Shown: positions 46,172 to 59,929 of the stretch, piece by piece | Numbering within the stretch: the stretch's first letter is position 1 | Layout of the letters: each line of letters begins with the position of its first letter | Source: Metellina segmentata | Taxonomy: Eukaryota; Arthropoda; Arachnida; Araneae; Tetragnathidae | Assembly: GCA_947359465.1 (NCBI GenBank) | Contig: OX375873.1 | Location: 95,281,478 to 95,345,477 of the forward strand | Length of the DNA: 64,000 nucleotides | Direction of reading: 5' to 3' | Made by a program: the position numbers and the translations under genes | The notes under the pieces: model-generated | What the model was told of the DNA's origin: nothing | Database searches by the model: none | Seen by the model: only the letters and a program-made list of their open reading frames with translations

Positions 46172-48059
46172 AAGGCATTTGTTTGGACCAAGTTTCTACA
46201 GTTGAATCGGTAAGAAAAGATTTTAATGTCTCCGAAAACTAACTGGTTGCGAAGGAAATTTTTGTTTAAAGAAACACTCTACCTTATTTATTTTACTTGA
46301 TTTAACCATCGATTTTGCGTTTAACTGGCGCAGCTTTTCAAAATTTCGAATTAATCAAATCGCGTAACCTAGTAAAAAATTGGTGTCTTAATTAGTTTTT
46401 CTGGACTCTCGGTTCATCCATCTTTTTCTTGTCTCCCAAGCAGCACGGTACATTAAGGAGTTCTTGTATCCTATTGTGGTTGGATTTGATCGAGTTGTTT
46501 TGAATATACCTTTTAAGTTTTAGTTTAATTCGTAATATTTTTTTTCAATTTGCGTATAAAAGAGGAAAGCAAGCTACACATTGAACCAACACGCGTCCTC
46601 TGACACTAAATTTTGTGAAATACGCATGTCTACCAAAAATTTTTTGACCAGAAACATATTGCACATGCGTGTACCTTTAGTTTTGTAGCATGCTGATAAG
46701 CAGTAATAAGTAGCAGAAATTAATAAACAGAAATAAGTATTATTCCAGAATACAGAATGAATATATTTCAAAATATGACTTGGTTACCATATTATTTGGG
46801 GTTTGACTAGTAATTATAAAAGCAACAGTTTTCTTTGTGTATTAACTTTATTCACCAACACTTGAAAAAGAAATGCTAACTAAATACTATTGGCAGTCAC
46901 AGTTATTGGTTAATGGGAATCAACATTAATATATTTGTAATTTACCCTTCTAAAAGATACCACTTAAACTAACATATACTTCATTTTGGAAGTTTTAATA
47001 GACTGATAAGGCTTAAATAAAAATCATTTTGAAAAATGGGTGTTCACCATCAACGAAGGAATGTTTAACACCTTGATTGAATGTGTGGAGGATTTGAATA
47101 TGAAGTATTATGCAGTGTTATGAGCATACAAAAGTTCGTAATAACTTAACATTCTTAAATAACTAACATTTTTTCTTAATACAATAGAACCTTTTTAGAG
47201 AATATACCAAACATAGTTTCACGTGTAAGATTCAATCGTGTTTGTAATATAATAATTCAATGCATCGATCACGGATTTTGATAAATAAATTATTTTAGAC
47301 CACCGGATGTTATTACACGGATCACGGAAATAACCGTTTGATAAGTTGTTTGTTCGATAAAAAAATAGCCTAAAGTGGACCAAGGTTACAGCAAAACTTT
47401 ACTTAATTGCACGATCTGTCACACTTTCCTCTAAATCGTCTGAAATCGGTTTCTCTAATTGTTATCGATTTCTTTTTATGGTAGAATATTTCCTTTCGTC
47501 TCAAAGTCACGTTCACAGTACGAAAAAAAATGTCCTCATGGTTAATTTTTTAATCTTCATGTGACAACGGAGCAAGATTGATTTTAAAAAGAATTTTCAG
47601 GTTTTTATATCATCCTGTTCAATGTGTTAGAAGGTCAAACAAAGCATGGCAAACAGTTTTATGTATTTCTGCGTTAGGTGTGCTTATAATCTATGATTGC
47701 GATTGCGCAATTTCATTTTATTATTTCAAAGTTTTCTTTTTAAAATTATTTAAGAAATTTATTTTGTAGAAAACATTTGAATTTGCAATTTTTAACGAAC
47801 TAACGCAATATGAAATTATATTTGAATTTTCTTTCTCCATATTGATTTGTAATGAAAGTTGGTTGGAAGTTGCTCTATATTTGTATATTCTGGAATAATA
47901 AATTGGACCTTGTATATAAAGGTTTGAAATGGAAATTACATAGAATTCAAATGCAATTCCCTGTTAAAACATGAAGAATTATGTCAGATTATATTTATTT
48001 TTTAAAGAGCAACATTTTATGCTAATTGCATTTTCGTAATGTAGAGGCTGTTTTAATGA
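46172..48059. other. AT-rich sequence; complex patch at 47260-47540
   Basis: The patch at 47260-47540 is less AT-rich and holds ATCGATCACGG, CCAAGGTTACAG (FTZ-F1/SF-1-like) and TTATCGATTTC words, so it could be regulatory. Frames of 65 and 63 codons (46574-46771 minus, 47578-47769 plus) show no domains. Confidence 0.35.
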
Positions 48060-48097
48060 CTACAGAACATGTTAGTCTGTACTAACATGTTCTGTAG
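48060..48097. repeat. Perfect 17-base inverted repeat with 4-base loop
   Basis: CTACAGAACATGTTAGT, the loop CTGT, then ACTAACATGTTCTGTAG: every base of the arms pairs. The stem is too short for a typical microRNA precursor and there is no T-run terminator. Each arm holds a CATG core of the RRRCATGYYY type (one mismatch each). Confidence 0.95.
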
Positions 48098-49134
48098 ACC
48101 TAACAATTATATTCTAACAATCTATATCTAACAATTCATAGAACTTAGTTTGGTTTATACTTGAAAATTGTAATTTACAAAACAAGTTATGAATATTTTC
48201 TTCGAGAGTATTAAATTAGAAATTAGTAATATCTTGTTAAAAACAATGGTTTTTGTTATAGTTTAAGTATTAAGGCCAAAATAAATATAATTTTCACTCC
48301 ATCTGGTCATAATGCATAGCAATTCAAGATTCTTTTCAGTTTTCTTTCATACTTCTTACTTGGTTTCGCATATATTCATCCTAAACTTAAGATGTTCATC
48401 AACTAAGTTTCAGAGAGTTATGCTGTCGATAGTCTGAATTTGATGAACTAGCACAAATACCTTTCTTGATTGTATATCTGCCGACCTGCAGAGGTTTTAG
48501 TAAGAATTTAAAAAACTCAAGAAGATATTTTAGAATTTAAATGTCGAAGAAACAAATTCAGAACTTCGGTCTTAACATTCTTACTTCTTACTTCTTAAAC
48601 TTACTTCTTAGATTAATTAAACTTTCAAAGAATCGCTAAAATCACCAGTTTTAGAAGAAAAAAATAAAAGGAAATCAGAACGGTCGTGTGAATCAATTTT
48701 GAAGCCAATTAGAATTAATGCAGCTTTTCTACTTTCCTAACTTCGAACCAAATCTCATTACACAGCGGAAGTCATTTAATGATTAATGACCTCACTCTCA
48801 TCATAAACGAATAACAGCCTCCCTGTAAAGTAAAAAAAGAAGCTAAGTGATTTTCCTTTTGATGCTAATGCAACTACTTCTTCCTCGTGATGGCCAAACA
48901 GCTTTACTTCTAATATAGGGCTATATCACTTCTGTTGTTGAGACTTCTATGCAGAGTGCAACTCGCTTACATGCACGAAGCCTACTGCTTCCATTTATAA
49001 CGACTATTTTTTCTACCATTTTTATTTGAATACATAAAACCCTTTACTAAGTAAACACTTTTTAAACTACTAACGAAAAATGTGTTCAATTCAACTTCTC
49101 TTTGATTGAACATCGTAGAACATTCTTATTTCGC
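48098..49134. other. AT-rich sequence without recognised features
   Basis: Only a small local repetition of CTTACTTCTTA words near 48580-48612. Nothing else recognised. Confidence 0.5.
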
Positions 49135-49353
49135 CGGCTTAGAGCAAAACCCCATTAACTGAAATTATTGCGGGGACACTAGATGCTTATTTTAATGATG
49201 TTGCGAAACTAGGAAATATTGTAATATATTTAAAAGTAACATAAGAGAGAGTGTCTATCCCAAGATGCAATTAATTATTTAATTACATGAAATTGGCAGT
49301 TTTTAAGCTAATTTAAAGTGAAATATTTTTTAGTTAGTTTCTACTCTAAGCTA
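49135..49353. mobile_element. MITE-C copy 2
   Basis: It opens CGGCTTAGAGCAAAACCCCA and ends TTTCTACTCTAAGCTAG, the decayed inverse. The interior matches copy 1 (22312) in TTAACTGAAATTATTGCGGG, then CTAGATGCTTATTTTAATGA. Confidence 0.7.
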
Positions 49354-49388
49354 GATGATTTGCCATTCCTACGCGGAAAGAAAGGAAG

Positions 49389-49591
49389 TTAACACACCTT
49401 GGTGGTTGTCATTAGCACAACCAATCGCATCATGAATGACGAGGTAACTCGTCATTGGAAAACTGGTTAGATCTTGATCTCGCCATCATAAAAAAATCGG
49501 CAATAGCTTGATGACGAGCTAGCAAGTAGTTAGCGAAATTTTTCCTGTCTTGAAGTGCAAGATATCTCATCCAAATCATTTGAAGGGTTAA
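49389..49591 (+). mobile_element. MITE-A copy, TTAA at both ends
   Basis: The left end is TTAACACACCTTGGTGGTTG and the right end CATTTGAAGGGTTAA. Modules include GACGAGGTAACTCGTCATTG, AACTGGTTAGATCTTGATCT, CGCCATCATAAAAAAATCGG and GTGCAAGATATCTCATCC. It lies only 36 bases from the MITE-C copy. A 70-codon minus frame (49430-49642) crosses it without meaning. Confidence 0.85.
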
Positions 49592-49707
49592 TTTCGGTAA
49601 TGAACAATATTGCTTATAACTGCATTTATTATTTAATTTCATCGCAGATGTGATGAAAATACGAAGCTTAAATTTAATTCAACGTCGATATTTTTGTATT
49701 ACTTGTT

Positions 49708-50036
49708 TAAGAGGAATTTTCAGTGTAAACAAATTTGACGGAATGATAATACAAATGCTTTCATGTGTGCGTAGATGTTCAAAAAATGTAATTTATTGAC
49801 GCGTTGTCATTTAATGTAGGTATTGTTGATCAATCGACTATTTTATTCAATATTATATCAATTCGACTATTATATCAATTCAGAATCCAGTCTTCAGAAC
49901 AATTATTGGAAAACTGCTGAAATTATATTCGAAAAGTAAGCCAAGTGAAATCTTGTTTGTAATACGTACAGGAAACACGTTTAGCCGTAGAAACACTACC
50001 ACCATCTAGATTTAGCTTTGTAGGAACTGTCTTAAA
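49708..50036 (+). mobile_element. MITE-B copy
   Basis: The left end TAAGAGGAATTTTCAGTGTA and right end GGAACTGTCTTAA are decayed termini. Interior matches to other copies are: ACAAATGCTTTCATGTGTGC, AAACTGCTGAAATTATATTC, CAGGAAACACGTTTAGCCGT and AACACTACCACCATCTAGAT. A small internal duplication (ATTATATCAATTCGACT) is present near 49850. Confidence 0.75.
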
Positions 50037-51143
50037 TCATGGTCTAATGGCTTGTGTGTGATTTGCTCACATGTAGGAAAATATAACGAAGAGCGGCAAA
50101 GCAAACTTTTATACCGTGTTGTATTTTTTTGACTAAAATACATATCTATAAACCCTTTTGATATTTAATTCGGCTTATATGTAAGATTTAACCATAATGA
50201 GTGCCATCTCTTGTAAAATATATTGTGGTAGTATTTTTGTTGAGATTAATTTGATTTTGCTGTTATCAGTTCAGTTTTATAAAATTTAGTTGATAAAGCA
50301 CGGTTTTTAATATTCTTTTTAGAAACAGAAAATAAAGGTAATGCATATCCAACATGAATTTTCTACGCGAATCATGCAGGACCTGTGTATTTCCTGTACT
50401 TCTTAACTAATAGAGTAGACTTCATATCTCAATACTTAACATATCTATTAAATTATCTGCTTTTCAAGTAAAGCACAATAGTGTCCTCGTTCGTACTTTT
50501 AAAACCAATCTGTCATTTTTATTCTGTTCATATGCTAACCGTTTCAGGACTGACAAAGCAAAACGAGGAATGTTATGGTAGAGTAGCTCGTTCTTTATGA
50601 CCTCTTTCCTTCAAATTCAATTCTCTTTCACTGTTTTCGCCTTTTAAAAAACAAAAGAGAAAAACAGTTGGAAAGACACGTGAATAAATGAATACAAAAT
50701 TGACCAAATCGCAGGCTTTAGAATTACTTCAAAGCAAGATCGAATTGCAACTCAAATTCAATCTCGTTATTCATGTCAAATTCATCAAACGTTTTCTGTT
50801 ACATAGGAGAGCAAACGTAAGCTCGTATATTTTAAATATTTATCAAAACGTAAGAAAATGTAAATGTTATTTTATGTGTGCTATATATTTATTACATAAA
50901 TAAGATTTAATGCAGTTCTTTTCCATTTTAACAGCAGCTTACAGAGTAATATGGTTTAAAATGATATAGGGTTTATTATAAAGATACTTCTTGTCAAAAT
51001 GGAATCTTTAAACGATTTTGTTGTTTTTAATGGGTTTTTTTTAAATCTCAATTAAGGTACGTCAAATTTAATTGGTAGTAGAAATATTAACAAGTCTGGT
51101 ACATGATAACTAACACGAATATATATGATGTTGCTAAAATGCT
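50037..51143. other. AT-rich sequence upstream of the KLF exon
   Basis: Probably intron or 5' flank of the KLF gene. ACCGTTTCAG followed by a 30-base richer stretch and GTAGAG (about 50539-50584) resembles a tiny exon but is unsupported. A 71-codon frame (50688-50903) has no domain. Confidence 0.4.
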
Positions 51144-51362
51144 TTAACCCTCCTGGTGGCTACCTCGAAGAGGTATCTCGTCATTATCAAAACGAACCAG
51201 AACTTGATGGCCGAGATATTACGTCATTAGAAGAAAACTGACCAGATATTGATCTTGTGATCATAAAGAAAATCGGCAATAACGATAACGATATATCTCG
51301 TCATTAGTAAAATTCAGATCTTAATGGACGAGATATCTCTTCAAAACCACTTGGAGGGTTAA
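51144..51362 (+). mobile_element. MITE-A copy, best preserved, next to the KLF exon
   Basis: TTAACCCTCCTGGTGGCTAC at the left and AAAACCACTTGGAGGGTTAA at the right form inverted termini of about 15 bases with TTAA on both sides, as in piggyBac-type elements. Four modules follow at about 50-base steps, each with a GAGATATCTCGTCATT-like palindrome. The body also contains AACTGACCAGATATTGATCT and GAAAATCGGCAATAACG. It ends 98 bases before the KLF exon, in what is probably its intron or promoter. Confidence 0.9.
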
Positions 51363-51439
51363 GTAATTTATCAGTTTTAATTTCGCAGGATGCAGTACTT
51401 TTGTTCAAAACCACAAAATGGTAATTGGTGATTAATTGA

Positions 51440-52675
<1,236 letters not shown>

Positions 52676-52692
52676 AAACAAATTTCTCCCTC

Positions 52693-52861
52693 GGTAAGAC
52701 TCAAGAACACGGTACACCCAATTGGCGACTAAAACCTTCATCGCCAAGAGGGTCCTATTTCGGTAGTCCCTACAACGGGTTACCATAATTCAAAATTATC
52801 ACCAACTGGCGATGTATTATTATCGCCAGATGTTGATGGTATCTTGTTCTTGAGTCTAACC
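52693..52861 (+). repeat. Structured inverted-repeat element just after the KLF stop
   Basis: The outer arms (52693-52715 and 52839-52861) pair over 23 bases with two mismatches and one G-U; AGACTCAAGAACA is the perfect core. Inside are TTGGCGA/TCGCCAA (52722-52728 with 52741-52747), ATAATT/AATTAT (52785-52799), CTGGCGAT/ATCGCCAG (52806-52829), and a weaker GGTA/TACC pair. As RNA this predicts a multi-branched fold beginning 17 bases after the stop codon, in the 3' UTR if the transcript continues. Alternatively it is a small foldback transposon: CTCCCTC and CTCCTC flank it. Which of these is right is not decidable here. Confidence 0.7.
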
Positions 52862-55800
52862 TCCTCCTCAGCAGTTGTCCGACAGATGAGTACAGAGATA
52901 TCTACAAATCCGCCAGGCTGCCATATTGTCTAATTTTGGAGCCCATACGTCCACTTGATTGTTCAAAGTCTATTGACCGCAGCGTCATCTGTGATTTTGG
53001 CTCTGAATTTTTTTATTATTTATGCTCTATGTTCATCTCTTTTATCCTAAAACAATGATTTAACAAAATTACTGGTATTCCTCTGAGCTAGATATGTCGA
53101 CTTCTTTGTTTTAAAGGTTTTCAGTGTTTGCTGTTAGATGCTATGCGAAATTTTTATACAATGGACTACACTTAAGAGATTTTATACATTGCTGGAAATA
53201 TCTTTAAACTTTGTACAGCTCTTGAACCTTTAAAAATTAAGTTTCGCATCATATTTAAGTATTCGTATAAATGTACTTACCTTTTTATTGTTTTTTATGT
53301 GAAAAATTGGTTTAAATATACTCTTTATAAAATCATTATATTTTCAAATTTTTGTACATCCCTTGATTCTTTCAAAATTAAGTGTTTTCGTCATTTAATA
53401 ATTTTTCGTCATTCATAATTTATACTTGTTTTTAATGTGAAATATTAGTTCAAATATACTTTACAGTATCATTTTTCAGCTCTATAAAATATATCACAAT
53501 CAAAAATTTAAAAATTTAAATTGAAATACAAACCTTGTAAAGAGTATTGAAAATTAATTATCATATCTGTCTTACGTTTATTTTTTCCATAGATGTTTAT
53601 TACAACCTTTCGAAAAATATATTTATTACAAAATAAATTTGCATAAAACAGATAGCAGCGATAAAGAAGCTTTACGTCAAATTTTCTTTCTTGCAAAATA
53701 AAACATAATTTTGAACCATAATCCAATGAATCAAATTTCTAGTCCAGCCCAACCTATGTATTCCTACAGTAAATATTAGCTATATATAGAGAGAGATTTA
53801 TAGAATTTTAATATAAAATGATATTAATGTTAGAGTATTAAATGTATTTTTAATTTTTTCACGCCTTTTTTTGTACATTATTCAGAGTTTAACGTAGACA
53901 TATTTTATAATTTTCTTAGTTTATTTATGTTCATAAAATCTTCACTTTGGTTATGAGACATTTTTATTGATGTTGCATTTCTAGTGCTGTATTTCATGTT
54001 GATTATGGTGCTTTTATTCTCAGAAAAATTATTTGAGTTTATATTAAGTTCGAAATTTCAGAGATGAGTCTCGCTCTTCTCCATTTTGTGTGAAAGCTTT
54101 TACAATTACCAAAACATGCACAATTTGAAATATGTATTTTGGCAGAAATTTTACACAAATTTTGCTACTCGATATTCTTGTAGTAATATGTACCCTCCAA
54201 ATACTTAAAACTAGATGCGGAACACAGTTAATTTTGTTTTTATACTTTAGCAATGTTTTAAAATATAATATCAAATTTAATCTAATATGGTTCAATTTAT
54301 AATGAATTAAGATTATTTTTCTCATTAAACACTTTCTTATTTATTGCATTAAAAGTACCAACATATTTGGTTACTATTCAAAGTACTAAAGTCTCACTAA
54401 AATGAAAAGTTTGGTTTTAATTAAATTTCAAAATTAATGGATAAGTACAAAAATTAGTATTTAATGTGTAAAAAATACAGCCAAACAGTTTACTTTTAAA
54501 AGCTAATTATTAATGAGTATTTTGAACTTGAATATCATGAAGTTGTACATGCTTTTTATGTTTTTGCTAAGCTTTTCTGGTTGTTATCAAATTTTGTGTT
54601 CTAAAAATTTATATTTTGTATGTAAAAACAGGGGAGGCGTAAAATGTTAAAGCACCGAAGTGAAAATGTGACTAATTAAGATTTATAAGAACTATTTATT
54701 TCAAAATTTCGGCAATTTTTTCTGAGAAGGAATTTTGTTATATATATATAGAAAGTCATTCACAAATAAAACTTTAAAAATTACTTTTATTCATCAGCCA
54801 CTAAATTTTTAGCTCTTAAACCTAAAATGATCTTTGATAATCTGATTATTTTACTCCATCATATTTTGAATGGTACTGAAAACTTTTGTCACTGCTTTTG
54901 TGTTCGTGTCGATTGACAAACAAGGTTCATTCTTAAAGTACAAAATTCAATGTTGTGCTATTATTATGAAAGTCTTGGTTTTTTAACCTAAACATTTAAC
55001 AAAAATAAATTCAAGTCAAAAGCCGAAGTGGAAGATTTATTTTCACTTGCAAGAATGTTTCAGGTTTCTACTTCAGTTACTATGCTTACTTCAGTTTACA
55101 AAGAAAACATTACTCAAACTAGTAAATAAAAGCTGGGACGAAATTATTTCTCAATTTTCTTATACATAAATAAGAACTCCATATGAGTGCATTGTAGAAA
55201 ATAAATTTATGGATATCAACTTATCACTTTAAAAAAAAACTTTACTTTTAAGCTTTAAAAAATTCTGGGTAACATTATTTTGAAATCCTTTGTAAAGACT
55301 ACAATCCGTGAGGAAATTTTGGTAAACACAATTATGTATCCGTTAGCATAAAGGTCAAGAAATGTATAAGAATTTTTGAAAGCTGTTCTGAATAAATACT
55401 TTTAAAAAGGTTTATAACAATCATATTAAAATTGCTCAGTATATGTTAGTACACGGACCGCTTTAACAAAGTATGTTCCCCTGTTTTTACAAGTGTACAA
55501 AGCGATGTATTTTGACTGTCGTTTAAGGAACATCCTTGAATTTGTGACGTGTGAGAAGCAGGAGTTAAATAGTATTAAATGTGTGAACAAAGTCAGAAAG
55601 GCAAATTGTAAAGTAATTAGATAGACTATACCTATAAATCAATGTGCCCTCAATTACTGGTTTGTAAGAAATCATCGTTTAAGTCATGAAACGCTTTGCA
55701 GTCGTAAAAATTTCTGATCTTTCATGTTTAATTCCATACTGAATAATGCAGAATATTCACTTAATTTTTGATAATTGTTTACTATGTTTTCTCATTCCAC

Positions 55801-57389
55801 TCCAAAGTTTAAGATCTAGTAGTTTCTGACTGATACAGCTGGATTTATTTATTGTTAAATTGATATCAGGCAGTGACTTAAAATTATATTGGACATTTCT
55901 AAATTTTTTCTACTCAGACATGTTGAATACTTTTTCTAACACAAGAAAGATATGAGAAAATAACATTTTTTAATATTCTTAATTATTTCGCCATTACTAT
56001 TTCTATCTTTCATAATTTAGGCGTTCATATTCACCTAATTTGAGTGATGCGAAACTAAAAAAAGTTGCTAATTAAAGAGAAATAATTGTACATGCAAAAA
56101 TATTCTAGCTGATCTTTAAATATTTTAGTTAATTCTCTTACATTTTCATGTTTTTTAAGTGATATGTCTGTTTACACTACAACTTAGGACCGTTTTTGAA
56201 GGATCGGGTGCTTTTTACGACTGTAGAGTTGGAATCTCATAATTTTGCCAATTTGAAAGATGTTGATGTCTAGGCTTGTATATAATACCAATGTTTCGTG
56301 TTTTTAATTGATATGTATTATTATCTAAATAATTGAATATTGTGTGTACTTATATAAATACATATATACAAATATATAAATGTGCGAGTATACAGAGTAT
56401 TGATAGTCGCCGCGCTTTGTGTGCTCTTCAGCTGTAGAAAAGATTATCTATAAATTATAATTTAAAATCATGAAAATGTGTGGTTCATTTCAGTTTGTTT
56501 TCCTTTTTACTTTATCTTCAAACACTATCCTAAAAACGACCAAATGCCATTGATTCTTAAATACTAAAGAACATTAAATCATTCTTAAATGCTAAAGAGC
56601 ATTTAAGATTAAATTATTAATGATTTTTAACCCAAGTTTATACAAAAAATTGAGATACGTTGTTAAATGTTCAACAAACAGTCGCGGGTATCTAATATCG
56701 TTTCATGTAATTTCACTAGCTAAAAAATAATAAAATTATGCAATTTGCTAACGAACGACAACATATAAATCATGTTACTCGTGTAAACTTAAAAAATTCA
56801 ACCTGTCCGCAATGTTTAGTCATTTAGTCCACTTGTTAGGTATAAATGAGTGTACATTACTCTTGCAAATTCACACACACTAGTATTATGATAATTTTTC
56901 AGCCTTAACTAATGAGTTTCAGAGTAAAGCAGTACTAAAGATAATATTTTCAATGAAACGTACTTTATTTATTTACTTCAATAACATTCATACACTATTT
57001 GTGTAAGCAAAACAACTCAATAGTGCTGAGCTATTAAGCAGATTTTTCCGTTCTTAAATCATACAATCCATTTAAGTCTGAAAATAAAAAATACATAATG
57101 ATTATCTAGAATAATAATATCATGTGCTTTCTTAAAATATCATAAGTCATTTTCCTACATAAAATATGCCAATACGATTATCTGTTCTCTGAAAGCGGTT
57201 TTTACTGTTAGTAAATTAAGTATGCTACATCAAAAATGATTTTCACAAAAATGTACTTCTACTACTTATATGGCATTTGTCAGTTTATCTTTATGATTTA
57301 AAATGGGCAATGCAGTTTAAGTAAAACACTACCTTAAATAAATTAAACAAGATATTTTAATTTGGATTTAACTTCCACAACACACACAC
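52862..57389. other. AT-rich 3' flank of the KLF gene, possible long 3' UTR
   Basis: No further coding sequence. The first canonical AATAAA words after the stop are at 53632-53637 and 53698-53703, with another at 54765-54770 after a TATATATATA run. Any of them could end the transcript, so the 3' UTR would be at least about 1 kb. Minus-strand frames at 53508-53726 and 54044-54325 show no domains. A richer patch at about 56390-56440 is not interpretable. Confidence 0.4.
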
Positions 57390-57674
57390 AACGAGGGGCA
57401 TTTTCTGTCAAGCTAAATGTAAAAAGAGGCAGGGTTTCTGCGGCAAGATGCGTTTCCTGTACTTATTCTGATTGTGAGCTTGTTTTAACGACTTTCCGCA
57501 TTTCAATAATAAAAATTCCAAAGAATTAATTCTGAATTCTGAGAGTTCATTGGTCTATACAAATTAGATTAAAAGCCAAATGTTGATAAACTGTGCATAA
57601 TATTAACTTCGTTTGGGTAGCGGAAGTAAAATAACTTTTCGTCAGGTTTCTTTGTTTACACTAAAACTCCCTCT
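57390..57674 (-). mobile_element. MITE-B copy
   Basis: On the minus strand: TAGAGGGAGTTTTAGTGTAA at the start, TTTTACTTCCGCTACCCAAA, GAATTAATTCTTTGGAATTT, GTACAGGAAACGCATCTTGC, TTTAGCTTGACAGAAAATGC, and CCCTCGT at the end. The termini have drifted from TATGAGAGG. Confidence 0.7.
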
Positions 57675-59047
57675 ACAGAATGCTTTTTGTTATGAGATAG
57701 CCCTTAAAATGTTGAAAATGCATGATTTTGCATAAACTGCAAAATCTTGAGTGTGAAAATCTCAATGCAATTGTGAAAACTCGTATAGCAGAGCAATTGT
57801 TAAGTATAATAGTTTTCAGCACGCACGAGACGTCAAAAAGGTATACTTTTTGGGAAAAAAAATAATTGCACCTCACTTACGGCATCATTGCGGATATAAC
57901 TCAGCTTCCGCTTATTCACACAATAGCTAGACACATGCGACTACTCAAAGAAGACTAAAAAAAGCTGACCCCAAGGTCTCTTCAGAAGATAAAAGACAGA
58001 ATTGGGAAGTTTCAGGGAAGACAACCAAACAAGAATGACGGTAGGGTGAAATTATTTCCCCGCTCTGATTCTTGGATATTTTTTGTACCATAGATCCACT
58101 TATTGGTGCTTCAGTCACCCAGAGATGGTAAAAAAATCTCGTTATAGTTGAGTGATTGGAATGATAGGAAGGATTGGGTAAAAAATTTCCACCTATTTAG
58201 GTTTTTATGGACTGAAAAACTTTCTATGATGGAAAAGTGAAAGTGGGTTTTTTTTTTCAATCTCACATTGTTAGATAATGATTAGGTAGCAAAAAAATGA
58301 AATGTGCTTCAGGGGCTTGCTGGATCACAAAAGCAATTTGAGCAATAAAGTATCAGAGGAAAGAAGCTTTTGATGTTATAGTAGGAATTATATACCCTAA
58401 CAGATATTTAAAACTGCAAAAGCCATAATCTTGAAGTTCACACTTTTCATACCAGCTAAAAAGAGAATGAATGCACTAAAGACGATAAGAGCATGAAACA
58501 CAATATATCAGTATTGCAATGAAAAAAATATATTTGACACGTATTTAAATCTTTGCCTCGTTATATGAATTAAAAGGTATTGCATGATTATTTCCTTTTT
58601 CATATACATCAAGACCCATCCCCATATAATCGGTCTTAAAATGCAAAAATTGTTTTTCATCAATAGTAATTTTCTCGTTTTGTATTCAATAAAGCATTTT
58701 CCATTTGTAAAAATGCTCATTATTTCCTTCACAGCAGAACATATTTTTCTTTGCATTTTCCTCATAAAAGTTCGTCAAGCTCAATATATTTAAGTTTTGA
58801 GCAGAGCATTATAAAGTAACAGTTATGTCTAGAGCTAATGAGACACTTTTTAATGCAAATGAGTTGCGTTTATTATGAGCATTAACTTAAAAGGGATACG
58901 TTGTTTCATTTTTTAAACTTCATAAGTCAGTTGAACCCATAAGTAAATTTTTTCCCAGTACAATCACTTGAAGCAAATTGGTTTTTATGATCAAGCATTG
59001 TTATAATACATTGCAATTAAAAATAAGTTTTAATTTCGTGACCATAG
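57675..59047. other. AT-rich sequence without recognised features
   Basis: Nothing recognised. Opposing frames of 85 and 69 codons (58508-58765 minus, 58584-58793 plus) overlap each other and show no domains. Confidence 0.5.
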
Positions 59048-59090
59048 GTTGGGGCATATGGCGAAGAAGCATGACGCTTATGCTTTGAAC
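59048..59090 (+). other. Candidate micro-exon with acceptor and donor signals
   Basis: TTTTAATTTCGTGACCATAG precedes and GTAAGTATTTT follows a 43-base segment that is clearly richer in G+C than its surroundings. In one frame it reads GHMAKKHDAYALN. The donor matches the consensus well; the acceptor pyrimidine tract is poor. It could be an exon of an unseen gene, or chance. Confidence 0.25.
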
Positions 59091-59929
59091 GTAAGTATTT
59101 TATAATCGATTTAACACGGAACTAAAAATATATTTATGCATTCATGATGACATAAATCATTACTAGTTTTTTCATATACAGTGGGTCTAACTATCTTTCG
59201 TGTAAACTAAGTTGTAAATTGAACTTACCTATAAACTACAAGCCAAACCAAACTCGTAAAGTAAAATTATGTTATCTGTTTGTAATGATTTGATGATGCC
59301 ATTGGTATATATGATACAAATGCTTACAAGCATTCCTCTTACAACATGGAGTTTAGTTTGAAAAAAGCTCATAAAGTAAGTATTTATAAAGTATCGAAAG
59401 TTGTTTTGGAAGTGAATATGCCGAAATAGTTAAAAGAAATTGTATTGGTAAAGAGGCAAGAATGAAATTTTTATTTTGTTTGTTATTCTTATTTGTGTTT
59501 TTAATGGATGTAATTTCATTGGTAGTTATATATATAAGGTGCAAGAGTCTCTGTCCAAACTGTACCAATTCAAATCGAAACATTCATTAGAAATACAAAC
59601 TACAATAGAGGAAATTTAAAAAGGAATCGCCAGTTTATATTGGTGCCTCTTAGTAAGAAATCACTCTATTAAACTAAAATGTACTAATTCAAGACTTAGG
59701 TGCATGACTCTTTTTATTGAATTTCTAAATTATACTCTATCGGTAAATAGCACAAAAAACACAAAGTATTACGAAAGATTTTATCATTCGTAAGTGGTTT
59801 CTCAATTTACCTCCAGAATACCAGGAAAGCAATTTGCACTAATATTCACTCACTCGCCATACTATGGAAGTAAGGATTTTCCTCAAATTCAACAGCTCCA
59901 AGTCACCTATTCCCTGGCAGTAGTTAGCA
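59091..59929. other. AT-rich sequence without recognised features
   Basis: Nothing recognised apart from a 76-codon minus frame (59353-59583) without domains. Confidence 0.5.

Noticed and set aside
48060..48097. microRNA precursor
   Set aside because: A 17-base stem with a 4-base loop is much shorter than a normal precursor, and the flanks do not extend the pairing.
50539..50584. Tiny exon upstream of the KLF exon
   Set aside because: An AG before and GT after a 30-base stretch is expected often by chance; there is no reading-frame support linking it to the KLF start.
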